Shown here one piece after another: positions 8,519 to 16,470 of a stretch of 64,000 bases of DNA (within the stretch, counting starts at the first letter, position 1; each line of letters opens with the position of its first letter). A program made the position numbers and the translations under genes. Source of the DNA: Ruminococcus sp. GTDB lineage: Bacteria; Bacillota; Clostridia; Oscillospirales; Acutalibacteraceae. The notes beneath the pieces are model-generated. The model worked only from the letters and a program-made list of their open reading frames with translations, did no database searches and was not told where the DNA came from. The stretch lies in the NCBI GenBank assembly GCA_022779485.1, contig JALFTC010000014.1, positions 62,001 to 126,000 of the forward strand, read 5' to 3'.

Positions 8519-9373
8519 ATGAAATTAAGTACATTATACAAAGAGGGCAAAACAGTCCTTTCCTTTGAGGTTTTTCCTCCAAAAAAGACAAGCGGAGTGG
8601 AAACGGTTTACAAGGCACTTGACGAGCTGGCATCATTAAAACCTGCCTATATTTCCGTTACATACGGTGCAGGTGGGACAGAGGCAAACAACACAGCGCT
8701 GATTGCATCAAAGGTAAAGTCCCTGGGTGTTGAGCCTTTGGCTCACCTCACCTGTGTGAACAACGACAGACAAACTGTTGAAAAAGAGTTAGAAATTTTT
8801 AAGAAAAAGGGAATTGAAAATATCCTTGCTCTCCGTGGCGATATTGTTCCCGACATTGAGCCGAAAAAGGATTTTCTACACGCAAGCGACCTTTGCGAGT
8901 ACATTCAGCAAAGGGGAGATTTTGAACTTGCCGGTGCCTGTTACCCCGAAATGCACCTTGAGGCAAATTCAATGGTTGAGGATATCAGAAACCTTAAAAC
9001 AAAGGTTGAAAAGGGCGCAACCCACCTTATTTCTCAACTTTTCTTTGACAATTCGGCATTTTACAGCTTTATGGATATGGTAAGATGTGCAGGCATTGAT
9101 GTGCCTGTTTCAGCAGGAATTATGCCTGTTACAAACAAAAAGCAGATTGAACGGATGGTGTCAATGTGCGGTGCAAGTCTGCCCTCAAAATTTTCAAAGA
9201 TTATGCAGAGGTACGAAAATAATCCCGATGCACTAAGGGATGCCGGTATTGCCTACGCTGTGGAGCAGATTGTTGACCTTATGGCAAACGGAGTTGAGGG
9301 TATTCATCTTTACACAATGAACAACCCTTATGTTGCAACAAAAATTACAGAAGCGATTGGAAACTTGTTATGA
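8519..9373 (+). CDS. metF: 5,10-methylenetetrahydrofolate reductase
   Basis: A 284-residue TIM-barrel flavoenzyme that makes 5-methyltetrahydrofolate for methionine synthase. Recognisable segments are LSFEVFPPKK at the N-terminus (catalytic Glu), VTYGAGGT, and the flavin/folate region LALRGD followed by GACYPEMHLEA. It ends in the family C-terminus GIHLYTMNNPYVATKI. Its TGA overlaps the ATG of the next gene (ATGA), which implies coupling. The cluster metF, activation protein, metH is a coherent methyl-transfer operon. The 62-base leader is too short for a cobalamin or SAM riboswitch and none was seen. Confidence 0.95.
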   Translation: MKLSTLYKEGKTVLSFEVFPPKKTSGVETVYKALDELASLKPAYISVTYGAGGTEANNTALIASKVKSLGVEPLAHLTCVNNDRQTVEKELEIFKKKGIENILALRGDIVPDIEPKKDFLHASDLCEYIQQRGDFELAGACYPEMHLEANSMVEDIRNLKTKVEKGATHLISQLFFDNSAFYSFMDMVRCAGIDVPVSAGIMPVTNKKQIERMVSMCGASLPSKFSKIMQRYENNPDALRDAGIAYAVEQIVDLMANGVEGIHLYTMNNPYVATKITEAIGNLL

Positions 9374-10002
9374 TAACATTGTCATCTCTTGACAGAGCCG
9401 AGGCACTCCGCTATATGGGAGGTCACGGTGTAAATCCCGACAATATAACACAGGCTTTGATGGATAAGGCAGAGGAGGAAATCCTGAAAATATGCCGACC
9501 TGTTTACACCTTTACCGAAATTCCCAAGGACAGCCCTGCCCTTGGTGGTGAGGATATAAAAAAGGTGATAGAAAAAAGCGAAAAGGTTGTGCTGATTGCC
9601 GCAACACTGGGAATTTATGTGGATAAGCTGATTCGCAAGGCACAAATTACCGATATGGCGCAGGCTGTTGTAATTGACGCTATGGCGTCCGTTGCCATTG
9701 AGCAGTTTATGGACAAAATCGAGGTTGAGCTTTCAAAGAGGTACAGCGGATATTACTTTACAAACAGATTCAGCCCCGGCTACGGTGACTATCCCCTTGA
9801 AAAGCAAAGGGAAATTGTACGGCTTTTAAACACAGAAAAAAAGCTTGGGCTTAACCTTACAGAAAGCCTTATGCTCAACCCCACAAAGTCGGTTACGGCG
9901 GTTATTGGTGTGGGTAAAGAAGAGGTTGAGGAAAAACGCTCCTGCACATCAAAGTGTTCGAGGTGCGGTAACAAAAATTGTCCTTACAGGAGGGCGGAAT
10001 AA
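9370..10002 (+). CDS. Methionine synthase reactivation-domain protein (stand-alone)
   Basis: A 210-residue soluble protein resembling the C-terminal AdoMet-binding activation domain of cobalamin-dependent methionine synthase. Diagnostic parts are YTFTEIP, VLIAATLG, AVVIDAMASVAIEQ and NRFSPGYGDYPLEKQ; the last carries the AdoMet-site R-x-S-P-G-Y-G motif. In E. coli this domain reductively remethylates oxidised cobalamin within MetH; here MetH lacks it, so this protein probably acts in trans. An unusual Cys-rich tail (CTSKCSRCGNKNCPYRR) has five cysteines in 14 residues and could bind metal or an Fe-S centre; that is inference. It overlaps metF by 4 bases and metH by 1 base (TAATG). Confidence 0.86.
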   Translation: MITLSSLDRAEALRYMGGHGVNPDNITQALMDKAEEEILKICRPVYTFTEIPKDSPALGGEDIKKVIEKSEKVVLIAATLGIYVDKLIRKAQITDMAQAVVIDAMASVAIEQFMDKIEVELSKRYSGYYFTNRFSPGYGDYPLEKQREIVRLLNTEKKLGLNLTESLMLNPTKSVTAVIGVGKEEVEEKRSCTSKCSRCGNKNCPYRRAE

Positions 10003-12368
10003 TGGACTTTAAAACACTCTTAAAAAAAGAATTTATTATATATGACGGTGGAATGGGCACAATGCTCCAAAAGCGTGGGCTAAAAATGGGAGATAACCCA
10101 AATGTGCTGAATATCACCCACCCACAAACTATTGTTGATGTTCACAGGGAATATGTAAACGCAGGAAGTGACATCATCTGTGCCAATACATTCTCCGCCA
10201 ACAGGCACAAGCTGGAGGGTACAGGCTACGGTGTAAAGGAGATTGTAAGTTCTGCTATTGACTGCTGTAAAAAGGCAGTTGAGGGAACAGACACCCTGAT
10301 TGCCCTTGATATGGGACCTATCGGTCAACTCCTTGAGCCAAACGGTACTCTTACCGTTGAGGAAGCCTATGACATTTTTAAAGAGGTAGTAAATTCTGAC
10401 GACAGGTATGATGTTATAGCAATAGAAACTATGACAGATTTGCTGGAGATGAAAACCGCTCTCCTTGCCTGTAAGGAAAACAGCCAAAAGCCTGTGCTTT
10501 GTACAATGAGCTTTGAGGAAAACGGCAGAACATTTCAGGGTGTTTCTCCAAGTGCTATGGTGCTAACCCTTGAGGGACTTGGGGCGGATGCCATAGGTCT
10601 TAACTGCTCCCTTGGTCCTGACGAGATTGAGCCTATGCTAAAGGAGATTTGCGAAAGGTGTAATGTTCCTGTTATTGCAAAGCCAAACGCAGGACTTCCC
10701 GACCCTGTAACCAACACCTACACAATGGGAGCAGAGGAATTTGCGGGGAAAATGGCTGAACTTTCCTCATTGGGTGTTAAAATTTTAGGTGGATGCTGTG
10801 GCACAACACCTGAATTTATAGAGAAGCTAAAGGACGAACTAAAGGACAAAACCTACAGGAAGAATGTTCACCCATATGTGACGGGAGTTTGCTCGGGAAC
10901 AGCGGTTGTAAATATTGACCAGCCCAAAATTATCGGCGAAAGAATTAACCCAACAGGCAAAAAGCTGTTTAAGCAGGCACTTGTAAACAATGATATGGAC
11001 TACATTTTGTCACAGGCTATCAGTCAGGCAGAGGACGGAGCAGAAATTCTTGACATAAATGTAGGTCATCCCGAAATAGACGAAAAAGAAATGATGGTTA
11101 AGGTTGTAAAGGCTGTACAGGGCGTTGTTGATTTGCCGTTACAGTTGGACTCCACAAAGCCTGAGGTGCTTGAAGCAGGACTTAGGGTGTACAACGGACG
11201 AGCAATAGTGAACTCCGTAAACGGTGAAGAAAAGAGCCTTAATGAGATTTTGCCCATTGTTGCAAAGTACGGCGCTGCTGTTGTAGGACTTACTTTAGAT
11301 GAGGACGGAATTCCCGAAACAACAGAAAAGCGACTTGAAATTGCGGAAAAAATTATAAATAGAGCAAAGTCCTTTGGTATTAGGGAAGAGGATATTTATA
11401 TCGACTGCCTGACCCTCACTGTATCGGCACAGCAAAGCGGTGCTGTGCAAACGCTGGAGGCGCTTGAAAGGGTTAAGGAAAAGTACAATGTAAAAACTGT
11501 GCTCGGTGTCAGCAATATCTCCTTTGGACTTCCCCAAAGACCCCTTGTTAATCAAACCTTCCTTACAATGGCTTTGGAGCGTGGACTTGACTTGCCGATT
11601 ATCAACCCCGGTGTGTTTGGTATGGCAGGGGCTGTGCGTTCCTTTAGAGTGCTAAAGGGATATGACGAGGAAAGCCGTGACTATATTGCAAAGTACAGCG
11701 ATTTTGTTGTGGAAACCGTAAGCCAAAACCACGAGAACACCTTGGGCGAGGCGGTAATGAAGGGACTTAAAAAGGAATGTCACGACATCACCCTTAAAAT
11801 GCTTGAAAATACCGACCCTATGGAAATAATTGACAGAGAGCTTATTCCCGCACTTGACAGGGTTGGCTCGTTGTTTGAACAGGGCAAGGTGTTCCTGCCG
11901 GGACTTTTGTCATCAGCCACAGCCGCCCAACAGGCTTTTGAGATTATAAAGGAAAAACTTGCTGAAAACAGCAGTGAAAGTGTATCAAAGGGCAAGATTA
12001 TCCTTGCAACCGTCAAGGGAGATATTCACGATATTGGAAAAAATATTGTTAAGGTGCTCCTTGAGAATTACGGATATGATGTTATAGATTTAGGCAAGGA
12101 TGTTGAGCCTTCTCTTGTTGCGGAAACTGCCAAAAGGGAAAATGTTACCCTTGTTGGACTTTCGGCACTTATGACCACAACCCTTAAAAGTATGGAGGAC
12201 ACAATATCCCTTATTCACCAAACACCCGGTCTGGAGGATACACAAATTATGGTAGGCGGTGCTGTTCTCACAGAGGAATATGCTATGAAGATAAAGGCGG
12301 ATTACTACTGCAAAACAGCGGCAATATCCGTTGAAACAGCAAGAAAGGTTTTTCCTAATAAAGGATAA
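10002..12368 (+). CDS. metH: Cobalamin-dependent methionine synthase, three-module form
   Basis: A 788-residue enzyme transferring methyl from 5-methyltetrahydrofolate to homocysteine through cobalamin. The homocysteine domain spans about 1-285, with zinc ligands in GLNCSLG and GGCCGTTPE. The pterin-binding domain is about 310-560 (IGERINPTGKKLFK, EDGAEILDINVG). The cobalamin-binding cap and Rossmann domain are about 570-788, with D-x-H-x-x-G in DIHDIGKNIV near residue 674. The usual C-terminal reactivation domain is absent, which explains the length (about 1230 in E. coli) and the separate activation gene upstream. The ATG at 10002 has AGGAGGG in front. Confidence 0.95.
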   Translation: MDFKTLLKKEFIIYDGGMGTMLQKRGLKMGDNPNVLNITHPQTIVDVHREYVNAGSDIICANTFSANRHKLEGTGYGVKEIVSSAIDCCKKAVEGTDTLIALDMGPIGQLLEPNGTLTVEEAYDIFKEVVNSDDRYDVIAIETMTDLLEMKTALLACKENSQKPVLCTMSFEENGRTFQGVSPSAMVLTLEGLGADAIGLNCSLGPDEIEPMLKEICERCNVPVIAKPNAGLPDPVTNTYTMGAEEFAGKMAELSSLGVKILGGCCGTTPEFIEKLKDELKDKTYRKNVHPYVTGVCSGTAVVNIDQPKIIGERINPTGKKLFKQALVNNDMDYILSQAISQAEDGAEILDINVGHPEIDEKEMMVKVVKAVQGVVDLPLQLDSTKPEVLEAGLRVYNGRAIVNSVNGEEKSLNEILPIVAKYGAAVVGLTLDEDGIPETTEKRLEIAEKIINRAKSFGIREEDIYIDCLTLTVSAQQSGAVQTLEALERVKEKYNVKTVLGVSNISFGLPQRPLVNQTFLTMALERGLDLPIINPGVFGMAGAVRSFRVLKGYDEESRDYIAKYSDFVVETVSQNHENTLGEAVMKGLKKECHDITLKMLENTDPMEIIDRELIPALDRVGSLFEQGKVFLPGLLSSATAAQQAFEIIKEKLAENSSESVSKGKIILATVKGDIHDIGKNIVKVLLENYGYDVIDLGKDVEPSLVAETAKRENVTLVGLSALMTTTLKSMEDTISLIHQTPGLEDTQIMVGGAVLTEEYAMKIKADYYCKTAAISVETARKVFPNKG

Positions 12369-12473
12369 TTATCAAATTAATAAGATTAAGGCGGATTTGG
12401 TAATGATTTGTTGTCAAATATTACAAAAAAATATGGGTAATTTTGAATAATCTCATAGAAAAATACATTTTAA

Positions 12474-12502
12474 TTGACTTTTTTTCTTTATAGTAATATA
12501 AT
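12474..12502 (+). promoter_or_regulatory. Sigma-A promoter for the dehydratase/glmS unit
   Basis: TTGACT (12474-12479), a 17-base T-rich spacer, then TATAAT (12497-12502). The predicted start is about 60 bases before the coding start; the leader is very AT-rich. Confidence 0.65.
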
Positions 12503-12570
12503 CTAACCATTAATTATCTTTGTTTTAATTTTTTATTAATTTCTAATTATTTATAAATTTGAGTGGTAAT

Positions 12571-14472
12571 ATGATAAGACCGGAATTCAATTTCAGAAAG
12601 GTTATGCTTGGCATTGTGGACGCATTTATAATTGCGTTGTGCGGAGTAGTAACCAACTTTATGCTTGAGGCATTTGACTTTCAGACCGGCTTTGAAAGCG
12701 TGGTAGAAACACCCTATGTGGTGGTTTCCATAATCATAAATGTAATAGTTTGTCTTGTGGCGCTTTGGATTTGCGGAGCCTACAACAAAGCATGGAGATT
12801 TTTTAACATCAGGGATTACCTTGACTGCATTGTTGCAATGTTTTTTGGTGTTGCAGTAAGCACATTGATTTTGTCACTGCGCTACAACACATTCAACTAT
12901 GTTTTGCCCTACACCCTAATCAGCGGTGCAATGTCCATTATGGGCATTGTGATGTTCAGGCTTATTTTTAAAAATGCCTTTATTAAAATCAGCGACTCCG
13001 AAAGGATGAATCAAGGGGAAAGAACCCTTATTGTAGGTGCAGGTAATGCAGGTCGTATAATTTTAAAAGATATTTTTGCCGCACAAAACGACAGCGGAAA
13101 TCCATCAAAAAATCTGTTCCCCATTGGCTTTGTTGACGATGAAAGAACACTTCGCAACACAATGGTGGACACCGTAAGGGTGCTTGGCACAACCTACGAT
13201 ATTCCCGAAATTTGTGCAAGTGAAAACATCAGTCTGATTATTTTTGCAATTCCCTCCTGCAGTGAAGAGGACAGAACAAGAATTTTGGATTTATGCTCAA
13301 AGACTGAGTGTAAAATCAAGATTATCCCATATTTCAGTCAGCTTTTGTTTGACGGTGACGAGGGTAAGCCTCAGCTTTTAAATCAGGTTAAGGACATTAA
13401 AATCGAGGATTTGCTTGGCAGAAAGCCAATTACCTTTGACAAAGCCTCAGTAAAAGAGCTTGTTAATAACAAGGTATGTATGGTGACAGGGGGCGGTGGC
13501 TCAATAGGCTCCGAGCTTGTTCGCCAAATTGCAAATTACTCACCAAAGCAGATAATTATTGTTGATATATACGAAAATAACGCATACGATATACAGCAGG
13601 AGCTTATCCTTGAACACGGAAATAAATTAAATCTTGCCACAGTTATAGCCTCTGTAAGGGATTATGACAAAATGGAGCAGATTTTTAAGGAATATAAGCC
13701 TGAGTTGGTGTGGCACGCTGCCGCCCACAAGCATGTTCCCCTTATGGAAACAGTTCCCTGTGAGGCTGTAAAGAACAACATCTTCGGAACATATAATGTT
13801 GCAACCTTGGCTCAAAAGTACGGAGTTAAGAAGTTTGTTATGATTAGTACCGACAAGGCGGTTAACCCCACAAATGTTATGGGCGCAACCAAAAGGTGCT
13901 GTGAGATGATAATGCAGTATATGGGTCAAAACACAACCGGTACAGAATTTGTAACAACCCGATTTGGCAATGTACTTGGAAGTAATGGCTCTGTTGTCCC
14001 CCTTTTCCGCCGACAGATAGAAAGCGGAAAGCCCATTACCGTAACTCACCCCGACATTATCCGCTATTTTATGACAATACCCGAGGCTGTATCACTGGTG
14101 CTTCAAGCGGCAGGTATGGCTAAGGGTGGCGAGATTTTTGTCCTTGATATGGGTAAGCCGGTGAAGATTACCACCCTTGCGGAAAATCTTTGCAGAATGT
14201 ACGGTAAGGTGCCTTATAAGGATGTTGAGATTAAATTTACCGGACTTCGCCCCGGCGAAAAGCTGTTTGAGGAGCTTCTTATGGATGAAGAGGGACTAAA
14301 GCAGACAGCTAATGAAAAAATTTTTATTGGAAATCAAATTGATATTGATAAAGAAACCCTCCTTGCCAAGCTTCAAAATCTTAGGAAATGTGCCGAGGAT
14401 AATGATGATGACAGGGCGGTGGAATTGTTGGCAGACATAGTGCCGACCTTTGACCATAAACTAAACAAATAA
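12571..14472 (+). CDS. Membrane nucleotide-sugar dehydratase/epimerase (CapD/FlaA1/PglF type)
   Basis: A 633-residue polysaccharide-biosynthesis protein. Four N-terminal membrane helices (about 10-135) precede a Rossmann domain with VGAGNAGRI and an extended-SDR catalytic domain with VTGGGGSIGSELVRQ. The catalytic part converts UDP-GlcNAc-type sugars (4,6-dehydration) for exopolysaccharide or glycoprotein glycans. The active-site region MISTDKAVNPTNVMGATKR has Lys but, as in PglF-type enzymes, Met where other SDRs have Tyr. ATG at 12571 is chosen; an in-frame TTG 12 bases earlier is possible, and neither has a strong ribosome site. It lies 17 bases before glmS, which makes UDP-GlcNAc precursor, so the pairing is logical. 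Confidence 0.92.
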   Translation: MIRPEFNFRKVMLGIVDAFIIALCGVVTNFMLEAFDFQTGFESVVETPYVVVSIIINVIVCLVALWICGAYNKAWRFFNIRDYLDCIVAMFFGVAVSTLILSLRYNTFNYVLPYTLISGAMSIMGIVMFRLIFKNAFIKISDSERMNQGERTLIVGAGNAGRIILKDIFAAQNDSGNPSKNLFPIGFVDDERTLRNTMVDTVRVLGTTYDIPEICASENISLIIFAIPSCSEEDRTRILDLCSKTECKIKIIPYFSQLLFDGDEGKPQLLNQVKDIKIEDLLGRKPITFDKASVKELVNNKVCMVTGGGGSIGSELVRQIANYSPKQIIIVDIYENNAYDIQQELILEHGNKLNLATVIASVRDYDKMEQIFKEYKPELVWHAAAHKHVPLMETVPCEAVKNNIFGTYNVATLAQKYGVKKFVMISTDKAVNPTNVMGATKRCCEMIMQYMGQNTTGTEFVTTRFGNVLGSNGSVVPLFRRQIESGKPITVTHPDIIRYFMTIPEAVSLVLQAAGMAKGGEIFVLDMGKPVKITTLAENLCRMYGKVPYKDVEIKFTGLRPGEKLFEELLMDEEGLKQTANEKIFIGNQIDIDKETLLAKLQNLRKCAEDNDDDRAVELLADIVPTFDHKLNK

Positions 14473-14489
14473 AGTATTGGAGAATTGTT

Positions 14490-16313
14490 ATGTGTGGTAT
14501 TGTAGGTTATGTAGGACCGAGAGATTGCAGTGATGTTCTTGTTTCAGCACTCACAAGGCTTGAATACAGGGGTTACGACTCCGCCGGTATTGCTGTTTTT
14601 GAGAATGGTAAAATTGAAGTGGCAAAGACTAAGGGCAGACTCTCTGACCTTTCCGAAAAAATGGAGAAGGAGGGCAAACCAAAGGGTCACGCAGGTATTG
14701 GTCACACCCGTTGGGCAACTCACGGTCAGCCTTCATATGTAAATTCACACCCTCATTCAGGAAAAAGGGTGACTATTGTACATAACGGTATTATCGAAAA
14801 TTATATTGAACTTAAGGAGTATTTGACTAAAAAGGGCAAGACCTTTTTGTCCGATACAGACACAGAGGTAGTGGCTCAGCTCCTTGACTTAAAGTACGAC
14901 GGCGACCCGCTGGACACTATACATACGGTAATAAGAATGTTAAAGGGCTCCTTTGCTTTGGGTATAGTTTTTGCCGACTATCCCGACACAGTTTTTGCTG
15001 TTCGCAGAGAAAGTCCATTGATTGTAGGTGTTGGGGATAATGAAAGCTTTATTGCCTCCGATGTTCCTGCAATTCTTAACTATACCAAAAAATATTACCT
15101 TATGAATCACGACGAAATCGTAAAGCTCACCCACGATGGCGTTGAGTTTTTCGACAGTCATATGCTCCCCATTACAAAGGAGCTTCAGGAGGCTGACTGG
15201 GATATGGACGCCGCTGAAAAGGGCGGTTATCCCCACTTTATGATTAAGGAAATTCACGAACAACCTGAGGCTATCAAAAGGACTGTTCTGCCGAGAATTC
15301 GTGACAATATGCCTGACCTTTCTGAATGTGGAATTACCTTAGAGAATATTAAGGACTTCAAAAATATTCACATTGTTGCCTGTGGTACTGCTATGCACGC
15401 AGGAATGGTTGGAAAATATGTTATTGAGGGTCTTGCAAGAGTTCCTGTAAATGTGGATATTGCATCTGAATTCCGTTACAGAAATCCCCTTGTAGGTGAG
15501 GGCGACCTTGTAATAATTATTTCCCAAAGCGGAGAAACTGCCGACAGCAAGGCGGCTATGTCCCTTGCTAAGGAATACGGCGCAAAAACCCTTGCAATTG
15601 TTAACGCAAAGGGTAGCTCCATTGCAAGAGAGGCAGATATGCTGATTTACACCCATGCAGGTCCCGAAATTGCAGTTGCCTCAACAAAGGCATATATGGT
15701 GCAAATTGCAGTTATGTACCTCTTTGCATTCCAGCTTGCACTTGCCAAGGGAAGAATCACAGAGGATGAGTGCAAATCACTATTGACCTCACTTATGGAA
15801 GTTCCCGACAAGGTAGAGGAAACCCTTGAAAAGGTAATGGACGACTGCCAGTACGCAGGAAGCAGTCTTGTAAATGCAGATTCACTGTTGTATATCGGCA
15901 GAGGTCTTGACTATGCCCTTTCTATGGAGGGTTCTCTAAAGTTAAAGGAAATTTCATACATTCATAGCGAAAGCTATGCCGCAGGTGAGTTAAAGCACGG
16001 TACTATCTCACTTATCACAGAGGAAATGCCTGTTATCGCTGTGGCTACTCAAAATGCGCTCTTTGAAAAGACACTTTCAAATGTAAAAGAGGTTAGGTCA
16101 AGGGGAGCTTATGTAATCCTTGTGTGCGATGAAGAATGTCATATCGGCAGTGATGTGGCTGACCAGATTATAAGAGTACCAAAAATCCGTGAGGAGCTGA
16201 TGCCAATGCTGGCTATTGTTCCTTTACAGCTTATTGCCTACTACACATCCTTGCACAGGGGTAACGATATTGACAAGCCAAGAAATCTGGCTAAGTCGGT
16301 TACAGTAGAATAA
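14490..16313 (+). CDS. glmS: Glutamine-fructose-6-phosphate aminotransferase
   Basis: A 607-residue enzyme making glucosamine-6-phosphate, the first step to UDP-GlcNAc. It starts MCGIVGYVG, with Cys2 as the glutaminase nucleophile after Met removal. The class II glutaminase domain fills about 1-230; two SIS sugar-isomerase domains follow, with ISQSGETADS and HAGPEIAVASTKAY, and the family C-terminus NLAKSVTVE. A GGAG site precedes the ATG. It follows the dehydratase gene by 17 bases, so no glmS ribozyme can be present. It is followed by a strong terminator. Confidence 0.97.
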   Translation: MCGIVGYVGPRDCSDVLVSALTRLEYRGYDSAGIAVFENGKIEVAKTKGRLSDLSEKMEKEGKPKGHAGIGHTRWATHGQPSYVNSHPHSGKRVTIVHNGIIENYIELKEYLTKKGKTFLSDTDTEVVAQLLDLKYDGDPLDTIHTVIRMLKGSFALGIVFADYPDTVFAVRRESPLIVGVGDNESFIASDVPAILNYTKKYYLMNHDEIVKLTHDGVEFFDSHMLPITKELQEADWDMDAAEKGGYPHFMIKEIHEQPEAIKRTVLPRIRDNMPDLSECGITLENIKDFKNIHIVACGTAMHAGMVGKYVIEGLARVPVNVDIASEFRYRNPLVGEGDLVIIISQSGETADSKAAMSLAKEYGAKTLAIVNAKGSSIAREADMLIYTHAGPEIAVASTKAYMVQIAVMYLFAFQLALAKGRITEDECKSLLTSLMEVPDKVEETLEKVMDDCQYAGSSLVNADSLLYIGRGLDYALSMEGSLKLKEISYIHSESYAAGELKHGTISLITEEMPVIAVATQNALFEKTLSNVKEVRSRGAYVILVCDEECHIGSDVADQIIRVPKIREELMPMLAIVPLQLIAYYTSLHRGNDIDKPRNLAKSVTVE

Positions 16314-16323
16314 AAAATTATTA

Positions 16324-16350
16324 ATAAGTCGGGAAAACCTCCCGACTTAT
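16324..16350 (+). terminator. Terminator after glmS
   Basis: An 11-bp perfect stem, ATAAGTCGGGA / TCCCGACTTAT, with a 5-base loop, followed by GCTTTTT. Confidence 0.88.
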
Positions 16351-16361
16351 GCTTTTTAATT

Positions 16362-16384
16362 GTGATTTATTCAGTGTTTCCTTA
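16362..16384 (+). repeat. Solitary end of a family B element
   Basis: 23 bases identical to the right end of the 165-bp family B elements (GTGATTTATTCAGTGTTTCC plus TTA). No left end or interior is nearby. It lies between the glmS terminator and the -35 box of the next promoter, and looks like an excision or deletion scar. Confidence 0.7.
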
Positions 16385-16390
16385 GTATTA

Positions 16391-16418
16391 TTGACAATTA
16401 TTTTTCCTAAGGTATAAT
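16391..16418 (+). promoter_or_regulatory. Sigma-A promoter for the FHA-FtsW/PBP pair
   Basis: TTGACA (16391-16396), a 16-base spacer, then TATAAT (16413-16418); both boxes are perfect. The start codon is 52 bases downstream. Confidence 0.75.
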
Positions 16419-16470
16419 ATAGGAAAGATATAATATAGGAAATGAGATATACAGGAGAGGTGGGGAATAT

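Noticed and set aside
14473-14489. glmS ribozyme before glmS
   Set aside because: Only 17 bases separate the upstream stop from glmS; there is no room for the ribozyme.
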